Source: Pempheris klunzingeri
Lineage: Eukaryota > Chordata > Actinopteri > Acropomatiformes > Pempheridae
Assembly: GCF_042242105.1 (NCBI RefSeq)
Contig: NC_092012.1
Span: forward strand, 16,683,543-16,747,542
Direction of reading: 5' to 3'
Length of the DNA stretch: 64,000 nucleotides
Part shown: in pieces, positions 38,301 through 50,200 of the stretch
Layout of the letters: the number at the start of each line of letters is the position of its first letter
Position numbering within the stretch: the stretch's first letter is position 1
Made by a program: the position numbers and the translations under genes
The notes under the pieces: generated by a model
What the model was told of the DNA's origin: nothing
Seen by the model: the letters and a program-made list of their open reading frames with translations, nothing else
Databases searched by the model: none

Positions 38301-41300
38301 TTTGTTCATGAAAATATTTTAGCATTTACTTGAAAGTAAATGCGTATGTATGCTAGCAGAGAGCAGTATTTAAACACAGGACATTTTTAGACCATTCAAA
38401 GACAAGACTTTAGACTTTTCTTTATTTGATCCCCCATAGGGGGAAATTCTCATGTTACAGCAGCAACAATAGAACAGGGAGAGTGAAAAGAAGCAATAGT
38501 AGAAGAAAAAAATACCAATAGCAAAATAAATATAAATATATGGCTGTGATGAAATAAATATTTACACTATGGGATATTTACACTTTGGTTCAGAAATGTA
38601 CAGGTATGGACAGGAATGAAGGAATGGAATGACATGGATGGAAAACAGTGTATTAACATCAGCCAGTGATGCTGGTGTTAAAGAGTGATGGCTGATGGGA
38701 GGAATGACCTGCGGTAGCGTTCCTTCTTGCAGGGTGGCTGCTGAGGGCCCCCACAGTCTCATGCAGGGGGTGAGAGGGGTTGTCCATGATGGACTTGAGT
38801 TTTGTTAGTGTCCTCCTCTCACACACCTCCTCTATGGAGTCCAGGGAGCAGTCCAGGACAGAAGCGGCCCTCCTGACCAGCCTGTTCAGTCTCTTTCTGT
38901 CCCTCTCCGTGCTCCCTCCTCCCCAGCAGACCACTGCATAGAGGACTGCAGACGCCACCACAGAGTCATAAAAAGTCCTGAGCAGAGTCCTGCACACTCC
39001 AAAGGACCTCAGTCTCCTCAGCAGGTGGAGACGATTTTGGCCCTTCTTGTACAGGACGTCTGTGTTGTGAGACCAGTCCAGTTTGTTGTTGAGGTGAACA
39101 CCCAGGTATTTGAGGGTCTCCACCCTCTCAATGTCCAGTCCCTGGATGTTCACCGGCGCAGTCTGGGATGTCTTCCTGCGGAAGTCAATCACCATCTCCT
39201 TTGTCTTGCTGGTGTTGAGCTGAAGATGGTTTAGCTCACACCAGTCGACGAAGCTGCAGACGACCTCCCGGTACTCCTGTTCGTCCCCCTCTGACACACA
39301 CCCTACGATGCCTGTGTCATCGGAGAACTTCTGGAGGTGACAGCTCCCAGAGTTGTAGCTGAAGTCCGAGGTGTACAGGGTGAAGAGGAAGGGGGAGAGT
39401 ACTGTCCCCTGTGGGGTCCCTGTGCTGCAGACCACCATGTCAGACACACAGTCCTGGAGCCTGATGACAAGGTTGACACATTACATTAGATCCCTCAAAA
39501 AATATTTTTCTTGAATAGAAATTTCTTATTGAGTGTTAAATATGGTGGGAATAGTGACTTGGTCAACAAGCAAGAGATTTTGTGTATTAGATCCAGATTA
39601 ACTATTGGCCTTGTTTATGGACTTTGGACTTTTGAATGGATTATAATGTTTGCTCCATGAAACTTGTGCCCACTGAGCACGTGTCGTTCATGTGTCCCTG
39701 CGGCAGTGTGGTATCCTCAGGTCACACAAAGAGTTAAGCTTAAGCATTAGGACCACAGTGTGTTACAAGAGGCTAATGGCTAATACGATCATCACATCGG
39801 CATGACTAGTGTCACACAAGGCCATGTAAACTTAAGAAGCAGCACATTATTAGTATTAGTGTTTCTGTTTATGAGGCAAATAGGTGTTTTTCAGTGCAGT
39901 ACGCACAGATGAACTTTTGTCAGCGGATTCCCGGCTCTCTTGAGTGTTTGCCACCCACGTCACTATTCACCTGATTTGTTTGCAGCTCATGGTGGGGTGG
40001 AGTGGCAATGGGTCCCCCCGATCCCATCCTGGGGGTGAGTGAGGCCTTCAAGAAGGACTCCAACCCTAAGAAGATGAACCTGGGAGTGGGAGCCTACAGG
40101 GATGACCAGGGCAAGCCCTTTGTCCTCAGCTGTGTCCGCAAGGTATAACAGTCACCAGACCCCCCAGCGAATCCACTTATGCTTCTCTGTGTTTTCCCTT
40201 TGAGAGAGGAAAGAAATGATATCCTTGAGTCGCCATTTCTTATCAGACTGTCCTTTGTAAATAGAAGGGGTCACTTGGGCAGTTGGTTGCATTTTTATCA
40301 GGTGTTTGAAGGGTTGTTACAGGTCAGGATCTTTCTCATTGGCACATTCTTGCTTTGTCATCCTGAGCTTAGCCTCTGTATTCCTGTTTAACATTTTAGC
40401 ATCCACGGAGTTAAATAATAATAAGGACAATTTGCCTTATCACCATAAGGAAGTGTGCATGCATTTGTCTGACAAAATCTTAACTAAATCATGGATTTTA
40501 TGCACAAAACAGAAGATTAGTAGGAACTGTGTTTTATATCTTTTCATTTTCACACTCTCCCTCCAGGCAGAGGCTCTTATTGCAGCCAAACAGCTGGATA
40601 AGGAGTACCTTGGAATTGGTGGTTTGGGAGAGTTTACCAAGGCCTGCTCCCAACTTGCTCTTGGTAATGATAATGAGGTCTTGAGGAGCGGCAGGGTAAG
40701 TTGGGACGTGTTAACTTCTCCGAACTAAATGAACTGGTTCTGACAGTTAAAGTCCAAATCATGGTACCAATTTTCTTCTCCCAACAGAGCATCACTGTCC
40801 AGACCATCTCAGGAACTGGATCTCTGCGTATTGGAGCCAACTTTTTGGTGAGGTCCTCTTGTTGTTGGTCACTCTGCAGCAAATGTCTGTTTAGCTCAGA
40901 CTGGTTGTCTAACCAGGTCTTTCCTTTTTTCACAGTCTCGATTCCATGGTGGTACTCGTGATGTGTACCTGCCCAAACCCTCTTGGGGAAACCACACACC
41001 CATCTTCAGAGACGCTGGCATGCAGCTCAAAGCATACAGATACTATGACCCTTCCACCTGCGGCTTTGACTTCAAAGGAGCTCTGGAGGATATCTCTGTA
41101 AGATATTAATGATGCACTAGACTGGAGAGGGCACAGGATGTGGTTGAAGCCGATTATTATATTTATTTAAAACAATTTTTTCCAACAATCAGCCCTTACG
41201 CGTTGTCTGACTGCATATTCCATCGGAAAAATATTTTGATTATTAAATCCAGTTTGATAACTCCATTTTTGTCATTTTTTTTGTAGAATGGTGGTTTCAG

Positions 41301-44067
41301 TTTAATAAAGATCACGTGTCTGAAGTTAGTGCTGCAGTGGAAACGCTGTCAACTAAAAGAGTCTGCACTATATATCGTATTGTAAGTTGACAAATAAAAA
41401 CCTTTTTTATGCCACAGAAAATCCCAGAGCAGAGTGTGATCTTGTTGCACGCCTGTGCTCACAACCCTACTGGTGTGGACCCCAAGCCTGAGCAGTGGAA
41501 GGAGATGTCTGATATTGTGAAGGTGAGTACACAGCATCTCAATAAAGGTCTGTGAAACATTTGCAGCTACATTTTGATAAAATACCAGCACACATTTTCT
41601 TTCATTTCAATGCAGCAACATACTTTATCTAGCTATTATCACCTGAAACATTATTAACTGGTTGTCTCTGTCTGCGACTCTTTCCTGTGTCGTCCTTCTT
41701 TGTTTTTCACCCTATAGAAAAGGAACCTGCTCGTATTCTTCGACATGGCATATCAGGGCTTCGCCAGTGGAGACATCGATCGTGATGCCTGGGCTGTGCG
41801 TTACTTCATTGAGCAGGGCCACAATATCCTGCTGTCCCAGTCTTTCGCCAAGAACATGGGACTTTATGGTCAGTCACAGTTCAGTACAAGCTGCTCTTAA
41901 ATAAGTAATCGCAAAGATGACATTTGGATTACAGCACAAAAATGAAATTAAACATGTCATTAATTTTGTTAAAAATTAGAAATGTTAATGGTAAATCTAA
42001 CTAGTGTTGGAAAGGGTCTAATCATTTTAACATCTGGTTAGTAGTGATGATATAAGTTTGGCCAAACTGCAGAATCTATTGAGATTACAGTTCATTTAAT
42101 TTGAATTTAAAAAATATTAGAATAGGCGAAATACTGTGCTGTACATACCCATAGGCTGCAGATTATAATATTGAAGTCAGGATAATGGATTGCATGTCTC
42201 AGTGTATCTTGTGTTTTACCACCACCTAGTGGTAAAAACTAGTAGGTGTTATATGACTAAATCCAATCAATCAATTCACTTTCACTTATAAATAAAAAAT
42301 AATGTGAGACAAACTAGTTAATTTACACTTAACTGCTAAGCACACATACTTCTATGGTGTTGACTCAGAATATGAGTTAATTGACTGAACATTAAATCAA
42401 CAGTTATAGCAGATTTTTGGTTTCCTGTTTCCCAGAAATTAATTGGTCAGACTCGCTGTAAATCACTTTATTAAATGCTCAATGTGCATGTTGATGTTCA
42501 CAGGTGAGCGTGTGGGAGGCTTCACCGTGGTTTGTAAAGACGCAGATGAGGCAAAGCGAGTGGAGTCTCAACTTAAGATCCTTATCAGGCCCATTTACTC
42601 CAACCCACCAATGAACGGCGCCAGAATTGCATCAACCATTCTGAACACACCAGAGCTGCACTCGCTGTGGTGAGCACTTCTGGTTCAAGTCTCCATTTGT
42701 CATATGCACATAACTTTGCAAGATGTAATGTATTCCAAAAATCTGTCTCTTGATCTGTGTTACTCTGCTGTCGTCCATCCCAGGCTGAAGGAGGTCCATG
42801 ATATGGCCAACCGCATCATTAAGATGAGAGAGCAGTTGGTGGCTGGTCTGAAAAAGGAGGGCTCCAGCCACAACTGGCAGCATGTTATCGACCAGATTGG
42901 GATGTTCTGCTTCACAGGCCTCAAACCAGAACAGGTATACACACACACACTTTGGGAAACATGCCTAAACCTAACCTTAAGCTAACCTCAGTTCACACCG
43001 TACTCCTAACTTTAACTAGGACATCAGAAATGATGTTTGCTCATTCGGACCGGCCTTTGGTCCCCATGAGGACTACTGGCCCCGACAAGGTTGCTGTTTA
43101 TGCCAAAATTTACCCATTTCTCTTGCATATTTGTAACCTACAGCTACTTAAATGTAGTCTAATTATATGTTACACATCTCACACACAATGCATACATTAC
43201 ATAAAGTAAGTTCTTAAAGGTTTCTGTGATTGAACTGAAATGTGTCAGATGACACTGATCAAGGCTGAGCGTTGATATCAGCAGATCAACACATCTCTCA
43301 GGCTGCTTCACACAGGCCCTGAAAACTGCATTTAATAAGCCACTCTTCAAAAAAAGAACCTCACTAATTAAACATTATGGCCCCATATTAAACAACCCAA
43401 TTTTGATTAAAATCCTTAAAAAGGCTGTTTTTCAAAGGATGTTTTCCAGTCACAACTTTGACCACATCACAGCACAGGCTGCTCTCATTGTCTCATTGAG
43501 TTCATAAGTGTCATCCACTCAAACGCAGGCGGTGGGAAAGTTTCAACCTTAGTAGACTTTTTCTAGTGCCACGTTATGTCGATCAGTAACTACAAATCTG
43601 AACGTACAAAAAAGGACGTGGAGTTCTCCAGAGCTCTATTCCTGGGCCTGTTCAGCTCAACATCTACATGCTTTTACTAGCGCATATTATAAAAAAAAAA
43701 ACAAAACAACAAAATGTTTAACCATAATTAAGCAAAAGGTCTAAAGTCTTACCAGGATTTAGAAAAATGTGTCTGTTCTTTCATCTTTAGTAGGTACGAC
43801 TAGTGTAATGCTGTCTAAAAAGTCGATCAGACAGCTTTAGTAGATTTCAGTACGAGATACGATGGGAGAGCAAATCTGTATGAATGTTTGTTTGAGTGCT
43901 GACATGGATTTTGAGTTGTCTGTATTCATTCATTTTTCCTGCAGGTTGAGCGCCTGACAAAGGAGTTTTCAGTGTACATGACCAAGGATGGAAGAATTTC
44001 CATGGCGGGCGTGTCCTCTGGGAACGTGGGCTACCTGGCACAGGGAATCCATACTGTCACCAAGTAG
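35400..44067 (+). CDS. got2: Mitochondrial aspartate aminotransferase (GOT2)
   Basis: Ten exons splice to 428 aa (human 430): 35400-35482, 39986-40142, 40567-40695, 40788-40847, 40936-41097, 41418-41522, 41718-41868, 42504-42669, 42784-42934 and 43945-44067. The enzyme is PLP-dependent and interconverts aspartate plus 2-oxoglutarate with oxaloacetate plus glutamate in the matrix, serving the malate-aspartate shuttle. The basic, acid-free N-terminus ([11 protein letters not shown]...STRN) is a targeting presequence; the mature protein should start at the SSWW motif (residues 28-31). The PLP lysine is K277 in [13 protein letters not shown]. The conserved segments [12 protein letters not shown] and [13 protein letters not shown] are intact. 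slc38a7 follows on the same strand, as in the human region. Teleosts have a and b copies, and the suffix cannot be assigned here. Confidence 0.97.
38405..39478 (-). mobile_element. 5'-truncated non-LTR retrotransposon (Rex1/CR1-like), got2 intron 1
   Basis: A 262-codon minus-strand frame (39447-38659) carries the C-terminal half of a LINE reverse transcriptase: [21 protein letters not shown], the catalytic block with FSDDTGIVG (an FxDD form of YADD), then [26 protein letters not shown] and the downstream region ending near [10 protein letters not shown]. The 3' side of the element, at its low-coordinate end, carries the typical GGGGGATCAAATAAAG-type tail near 38420-38450. Endonuclease and N-terminal RT are missing, so it is 5'-truncated and inactive alone. 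It lies antisense to got2. I prefer the Rex1/Babar family, but CR1 or L2 relatives are possible. Confidence 0.85.
42938..43092 (-). repeat. (CA)n plus CCTAACCTTAA-rich dispersed repeat at the got2 exon 9 donor
   Basis: A short (AC)n is followed by AAACCTAACCTTAAG, TCCTAACTTTAACTAGGAC, TTTGGTCCCCATGAGGAC and CCCCGACAAGG. This is the reverse-sense relative of the calb2 intron 1 repeat. It begins inside the GTATAC donor of got2 exon 9 (donor at 42935). Confidence 0.55.
43275..43690 (+). mobile_element. Degenerate L2/Maui-type LINE relic, got2 intron 9
   Basis: Broken plus-strand frames echo the LINE RT N-terminal region: ACTGCATTTAATAAGCCAC (KTAxIKPL), CCCCATATTAAACAACCC (YRPISNL), ATTAAAATCCTTAAAAAGGC (IKILEKA) and GACCACATCACAGCACAG (DHxTAQ). 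After a deletion comes GACGTGGAGTTCTCCAGAG, the remains of the GVPQGS block. Multiple frameshifts and deletions make it inactive. Confidence 0.6.
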
Positions 44068-45310
44068 AGCGATTCCTGTTGGGAGAGCAACAAAATCAAA
44101 GCAGCAGTGTTGGAGAGGAGCTTTAAACGTTACTAATTCTCTGTCTCCTCCATTCCACCTTTTAGAAAAGAGCTCAATATTTAGTACTATTTAGACATTG
44201 TCTTGATTGGATTTCATCATGAATGCATCTTTGAACAGTTGCTGCTGTTAAATGGTTTAGTTTCTGGTTTTTAACATTTCACTGTAAAGGCTACCCAGCC
44301 AAACTGTAAAAGACACGTTTTCTCCCACTACTGATGGATCATCTTATCTTATTTATTATGTGGAATCAACTGTTGGCTGTGCATTAGTGTTCTCCTAAAT
44401 GTGTGCTGTTTATCTACTGTGGGCCCACTCACGATAAAACATCAAGGAACTACCATCGGGGTAATGTCAGACTGCATCTGTTTTATTTCCAAGTTGAGAT
44501 CTGTTGATATGTGAAAGTCTGTAGAAAATGTGGGGTTTTTTTTTTTCTTAATTTTATTGGTGGAGTCGTAGCACTTTATGTATATGTAAGGCACGGTTTG
44601 ACTGTCAGTATTATACTGACACTGTTTTTGTCAATCAGGTAGTCGGTTCATTATCAGGCTAGTCTGTAGTTCATCTGAACTAATCAAGCATCCTGTAATG
44701 TAGTCTCATTATCTCTTTTGGAATTTGTTTAACCATCTCCTTGTATTCAGTACTTTTCCAGCAGGTTTTGTGAATCTGTCTTTTGTTTCAATCTACTTTA
44801 TCACAGGGCAGCATTCTCTCAGCCGATCCATTTTAACCCCCGATACAAAGAAGCACACAAGCCAAAAAGACTCAGTCCAGAGAATGATCAGTACTTTCAA
44901 TAAATTCCACAATAGAGAACTTATTTTCATATTCCACCGTAACCCCAAATTGAATGTCCCATTTTAACATTTTATTTTCATAATGGAGTATTTGTATTTG
45001 GCACAAGTACAAATGTCTCTGTGGTTAATAAAGATGAGTGGGGTACCTGGTTGGGGTGAACGCTGGACAGCTCATGAAGAAATATGCACATGCTACTCAC
45101 TCAGTCACCAGGGCATCGTGGTTCAGTGTATGAATCTGTTCATCAATGACTGTAAGACACAAATGGCATTTAGAAGTGTGGGGTTTGCCCCACAGTCTGC
45201 TCATACATCTGAAACCTGTGGCACTTTGCCTTCATGTTTTGCATTCTGTCATAATGGATCAGTGGTCGTTTACCTTATTGAACAAACAATAAAAGGTTAT
45301 AGCGTAATGA
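44068..45310 (+). promoter_or_regulatory. got2: got2 3' UTR with alternative polyadenylation signals
   Basis: AATAAA hexamers occur at 44899-44904, 45027-45032 and 45288-45293 after the got2 stop at 44067. The plus-strand 145-codon frame at 44983-45420 overlaps them, has no family motif, and is not called. Confidence 0.5.
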
Positions 45311-45720
45311 TCTGTTCTTTTCTTCCCAGTTTTTCCCAGTACCTTTCCATGCTTAAACATACACAATATGATGATTCTTTTTTTGTCTTAAAGCTTAAGT
45401 TTAGAATCACTTCGGTCTAATCTTATGCATTAGTGATGCACATGCCCAAACAAATTTGCGATTAGTCAAATCAGTGCAACTGTTATTACACAAGTTCTTG
45501 ATAACTATCAATCTGAGACTCAAGTGCAGTAATGTATCACTGACAAAGTCTTACAAATGATAAAGTAACATTACCACTCATATCTCAGCCTGGCATTTGG
45601 CTGTTGTTTATCAGACATTTCACTGGTTATATTGAATGTTTAAAACCGCAGGCTACATTTTCAAACGTATATTCATTAAGTAAATAATGAATGTGCCCCT
45701 ATTAAAATGAAGTGTTGGCC
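45311..45720. other. got2-slc38a7 intergenic spacer
   Basis: AT-rich spacer with no gene recognised, leading into the slc38a7 promoter. Confidence 0.5.
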
Positions 45721-45790
45721 TTCTACACCTGAGAAGTCGCATTGAGACCGATAACTACAATACCCAGAGTTCCAAACAGGAAGGAGACTT

Positions 45791-45800
45791 GTCACGTGAC
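45791..45800 (+). promoter_or_regulatory. slc38a7: CLEAR (TFEB/TFE3-type) palindrome in the slc38a7 promoter
   Basis: GTCACGTGAC is an exact match to the coordinated lysosomal expression and regulation element. A weaker GTCACATG follows at 45806-45813. It sits about 90 bp upstream of the donor of the proposed first non-coding exon (GT at 45889), so it is either just upstream of or within the 5' UTR start. slc38a7 encodes a lysosomal membrane transporter, so TFEB-family control is plausible. Confidence 0.65.
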
Positions 45801-45809
45801 AAGGTGTCA

Positions 45810-45888
45810 CATGCCCCTCTGCTCTGTACGTTTCTGCCAAAACACACTCTCAGTCATTACCTGAGGTGGAGGCGGCTCTGCGTGGAAG
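45810..45888 (+). other. slc38a7: Probable slc38a7 non-coding exon 1 (start uncertain)
   Basis: A GC-richer block ends in CGTGGAAG followed by the strong donor GTACGT (45889). It lies upstream of the coding exon on the same strand with no plausible ATG-initiated product. The 5' boundary is a guess. Confidence 0.45.
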
Positions 45889-46400
45889 GTACGTTTTCAC
45901 AATTATCAGCGTTTTACCGTTTTTACACATCACTAAACGGCGATATTATAGTGGATGTAAACGGTGTAGAGATATTTAAACGTGGAGTGTTTGGTGAAAG
46001 ATTAGCATACTTGTGTTTTGACTTCAGCTAGGTGTAACGTCTGCTAGCTCGCTGTTGTAGGACAGAGTAACAAAAGGATTCCCTGCGTTAACAGATGCTG
46101 TTTTTATGTCAATGAAAATAAAATAAATCATCTTAACACATTAAAAGATGTCGCATTCAACCAGTATTTCTTGCAGGCAGCTGAAGGTTTGTCTGTGCGT
46201 AATAAGCTAGCAGTGAAATTAAATTGAGGTCAGCTGGACATCATCAGCACATTCCCTTGTTCAGTGTAACATTTGCCTTACTTCGACTTCCTCTATTTTG
46301 CCTAATTCAGCTTGTATGAAAGGCTTAACCCTTCCCCACATGTGCTCTATAATAAGTATCTTGACGAACATGCACATGAGGCTGTGTGTCTCCTCTGCAG

Positions 46401-46474
46401 GTCCTTGGTGTGCAGTAGTCGCATGTGAAATTTAAAGTGAAGAGTCTGACTCAAAAGGTCTAGTTTAGGTGAAG
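46401..46474 (+). other. slc38a7: Probable slc38a7 non-coding exon 2 with start-stop uORF
   Basis: The segment is bounded by CTCTGCAG and by GAAG followed by GTATGC. It contains ATGTGA at 46423-46428, a minimal start-stop upstream frame. Inclusion in the transcript is inferred from the splice sites only. Confidence 0.4.
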
Positions 46475-47028
46475 GTATGCATTCCTCACACAGCAAAACT
46501 GATAATGTGCTGCATCAGGCCGTCACTGTCATGCTGTGGAGGTACTGCTTCCTTTGGGTGTTTGCTAGTAGGAGATAAGCTCCACAGGGAACCTTTTAAT
46601 ATACTCACAGAGACCCTTTAGACCAGTTGTTATCAGGTTTCGTAAACATCCTACTGTTCCACAATGGATAACAAAAGTGGGCTATAACATGAGAAATGTT
46701 TGAAAAAGATAAACCGCCTCGACTTTTCACATAACAATTATTTAGGTTAATTGTTGATTCAGAAATACAGTTTATTCACCAATGGGGAAGAAGTTATTTG
46801 CTATGGAACTAACATATCTTCCAAGAATACAGAGAATAAATGCTATACTATAAATGACTCCAGTGCTTCATATTTGTTCACAATATTCTAAACACTAAGA
46901 CAAAGAACTGCATTATTTAGAGCTTACATTATTTATTTTTGTTGATATGATGACAGTACTGTGCATGCCCACTTCTTATGTCCCAGTGCAGGCATCTCTA
47001 TATGAAACATTTCATTACAGGTTGCTGA

Positions 47029-47049
47029 ATGGCTCCACCATTGTACTGA
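47029..47049 (+). promoter_or_regulatory. slc38a7: Short upstream ORF in the slc38a7 5' UTR
   Basis: An ATG at 47029 in the start-codon exon opens a six-codon frame (MAPPLY) ending in TGA at 47047-47049, about 205 bp before the main ATG. Such a frame could dampen translation; use is inference. Confidence 0.45.
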
Positions 47050-47254
47050 CACTGGCGATAACTCAGAGAAACATCAGCTGCCTCCTGGCTGTTGTGGAGC
47101 TGAAGACACTGGACATACAATATTAACTACCACTGTGTGATTCCTTATCCCGTCACTTTGATCTACCTCTCCTTCGCTTGGATCCAGAGAGTTGGAGACT
47201 AATTTTCTGGGGTGCATAAAACTCGGCAGGCTGCACTACAGCCCCCGTTGAGTC

Positions 47255-50200
47255 ATGGCGATTAACACTGATGTTGAGGACTGGGGTGGAGTTGGGAGTA
47301 ATGACTCTGGAGAACGGGCGTGGCTCTTGCAGAGCCCCAGCGTGGACTCGGTCCGGCATCCTGAGGCGGACAGCAGTAGGAGCGGGGGCGTGTCGTCTTT
47401 GGGAGCTGTCTTCATCGTGGTGAACGCAGCACTGGGAGCAGGTCTACTCAATTTCCCTGCAGCCTTCAGTATGGCAGGAGGAGTAACTGCCGGAGTGATG
47501 CTTCAGCTGGTGAGGAGATCAGTGAGGCACAAAATACTGTTTCCTGCTTCTATCTCCCCACTGCAGTGTGATACATGCTGTGAAACCTGCATATCTATTC
47601 ATTATTTAGTATTTAAGATTGTAAAAAATTATGACAAATACTAATCAGACATTAGCAGAGGCCAAAGGGGTGTCTTAAAATGACTCACTTTGTACTCTTA
47701 AATAATGTAACTGAGAGAATCGACTATTTTTAGATTTAAGAGAAACTAAAATGTTCTAATCTAAGACTGAACCTTGCTTCAACACATGCACAGGCGTCCA
47801 CATTACTCTGCACTGAGTGTTAAGGTGATGACTGCTGACAGTCTGAATGAATTTTATTCTTGTGACCAACACAAAACTGCCTATAGACAATATTATCAGG
47901 AACTACAATGTGATGCTTCCTGTCTCTTTGTTTCAGTTCATGCTGATCTTCATAATCAGTGGACTGGTGATCCTGGGCTACTGCTCCCAGGTTTGTGTCC
48001 CATCAGAGCCATCAGACTCTGACTTCATCTCTCACTGTTGCACTTGTTTCTCTTTCATTTTCTTCACCATGTTCTGCCGCCTTTGAAATCTGACTACTTT
48101 TCTATCACATGAGTATTTTTCCTTCAGAGGTGGTGAAATATTTGGAGCAGCGTTGAGTAATAACATGGTTCTATGGTTGTATTTCTGATCAAATGTAGTA
48201 CATTGCACAAAAGCTCAGACTTTCACTTCCTCATGGCTCAGACTTTTGGCTCAGCCACTTGGATACCTTCATAGTAGTCCCCCACACTTGCTTTGTAGAT
48301 GGTATTCATTTTAGCCCAGAAATAATTGCAGAATATTTATTTAAAATACAAAAATCGGCCATCTTAAGCTGTAGGTTGAACTTTGTCTTGAAGCATGTGC
48401 TATCATGAGAATGGCTGACTTCATGAGTGATGACTAACTCATGTTACAACTACATCTTAACTCACATAAGCCACATCAGCAGTAGATTGTCAAATTCTGT
48501 CAAAAACAGAATTAAACTAGCGTGGGCACACAACTATGAAAAGGATAGCTGATCAGAAGACACGCTAGGACGCTGATGGTGTTTTTAAAAGTGCTCAGTA
48601 GTGCTTTCTTTGTACCGTTTTAATCCTTTTTAACAACTCAGCTTCATGTAAAAGCCACAGTTTCCTAAAACATTGTTGGCTCAGCTGATGCATCCCCTCA
48701 ACGCCTCAGTTTCCCCAAATTCAATTGGATAACTTTATCATGTTGATACATTATCTCACACTTGAATCCGTGTTCACTTTTTAACTTTTTTTTTTTCTGT
48801 TTTATTTTTCAGGTCTGCAATGAAAGCACCTATCAGGAAGTTGTCCGAGCCGTTTGTGGGAAAGTCACAGGAGTCCTATGTGAAGTCGCCATTGCTGTCT
48901 ACACCTTTGGGACTTGTATTGCTTTCTTTATTGTCATTGGAGACCAGCTGGATCGCCGTAAGTGACAGTGAATCGCATTTCATCAGATTGGTTAGACGAT
49001 CTTTGATCTTGGCTCATGTTTTCTGTAACCTCTGACGGCTAAAAATGCTTTTTCTTAGAGTTTAGCTTTGTCATTACTTATTGTTCCGCCTCCTTCAGTC
49101 ACGTGGACTTTGTTCAAGCGCACAGATCACTCGAATGTAGGACAAACAAAAGGCAAAGGAAGGTGTCTAGCAGCAGCAGCAGTAGTGTTAATGACCTTTT
49201 AAAAAAGGCTGTGCCATCATTGAAGGGGCAAAGAGCATCAAGGATGACACCACTCAGCTTTTTCTCTCAGTAAATGTGACCCTCATGTGACCCACTCTTG
49301 AATTTCCACTGAGACGCTGACAGCGTAGAAATCTCACTCGTGCCTCTATCTGGAAATTGACTGTGAACTTCCACCTATTTACTTTGATTTATTTATTTAT
49401 AAAATGAATGAATGTGGTGGTTGTGATTTTGTGCAGTTAAATCTATTGCATGTACTCAGCAGTTTACAGTTAATTCCCACGCTCGCTGTCCTTCTCAAAG
49501 TTGTTTTTCTAATTCTTGTTCTTCGTTCCAGTGATGGCTGCAGTGGCTCATGAAACAGATGGTACAGTCGGTGTCCTCTGGTACACCAACCGCAAATTTA
49601 CAATCGTTGTCACTGCAGTCCTGGTTATTCTTCCTCTCTCCATTCCCAAAGAGATTGGCTTTCAGAAGTATGCCAGGTACAAATAACTCTGTCAGCATAT
49701 TAGACAAAGTTTTATCTTGCTTGATGATCTTGTCTGAGAAGTTGTCGTCGTTCTCTGCAGTGCACTGAGTGTGATGGGAACCTGGTATGTCACCGTTGTG
49801 GTCATTGTTAAGTACATCTGGCCGGATAAAGAGTTGACTCCAAGCTACGTTCCCACCAGGTGAGCGCTGCACACACTTGACGGCACCGCCCTTACTTTAT
49901 GCTGCTAATTGCCTCTAAAACAAACCGTCTTGCTAATCATTGTAGCATTGTCCACCTGCTCATTCAAGCAGAAACATCTGCATCATCGTCGTCATGCTTG
50001 GCTTGAGTTGCTAAATCGTTGTGTTTGTTACAGTTCTGCTTCCTGGACTGCAGTTTTCAATGCAATGCCCACCATATGCTTTGGTTTCCAGGTATCTTAT
50101 CATTTGAGATCATAAAACTATATGCCTTTTTTTTTTTTTTTTAACAGAGTTTAATAATTGATGAATTATTTTTGCCTCATCTTCTTCCTCCTGATCTCTC

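Noticed and set aside
40634..40999. 121-codon minus-strand frame
   Set aside because: It is the antisense shadow of got2 exons 3-5.
44983..45420. 145-codon plus-strand frame after got2
   Set aside because: It overlaps the got2 3' UTR and its polyadenylation signals and has no family motif.
49495..49872. 125-codon minus-strand frame
   Set aside because: It is the antisense shadow of slc38a7 exons 4-5.
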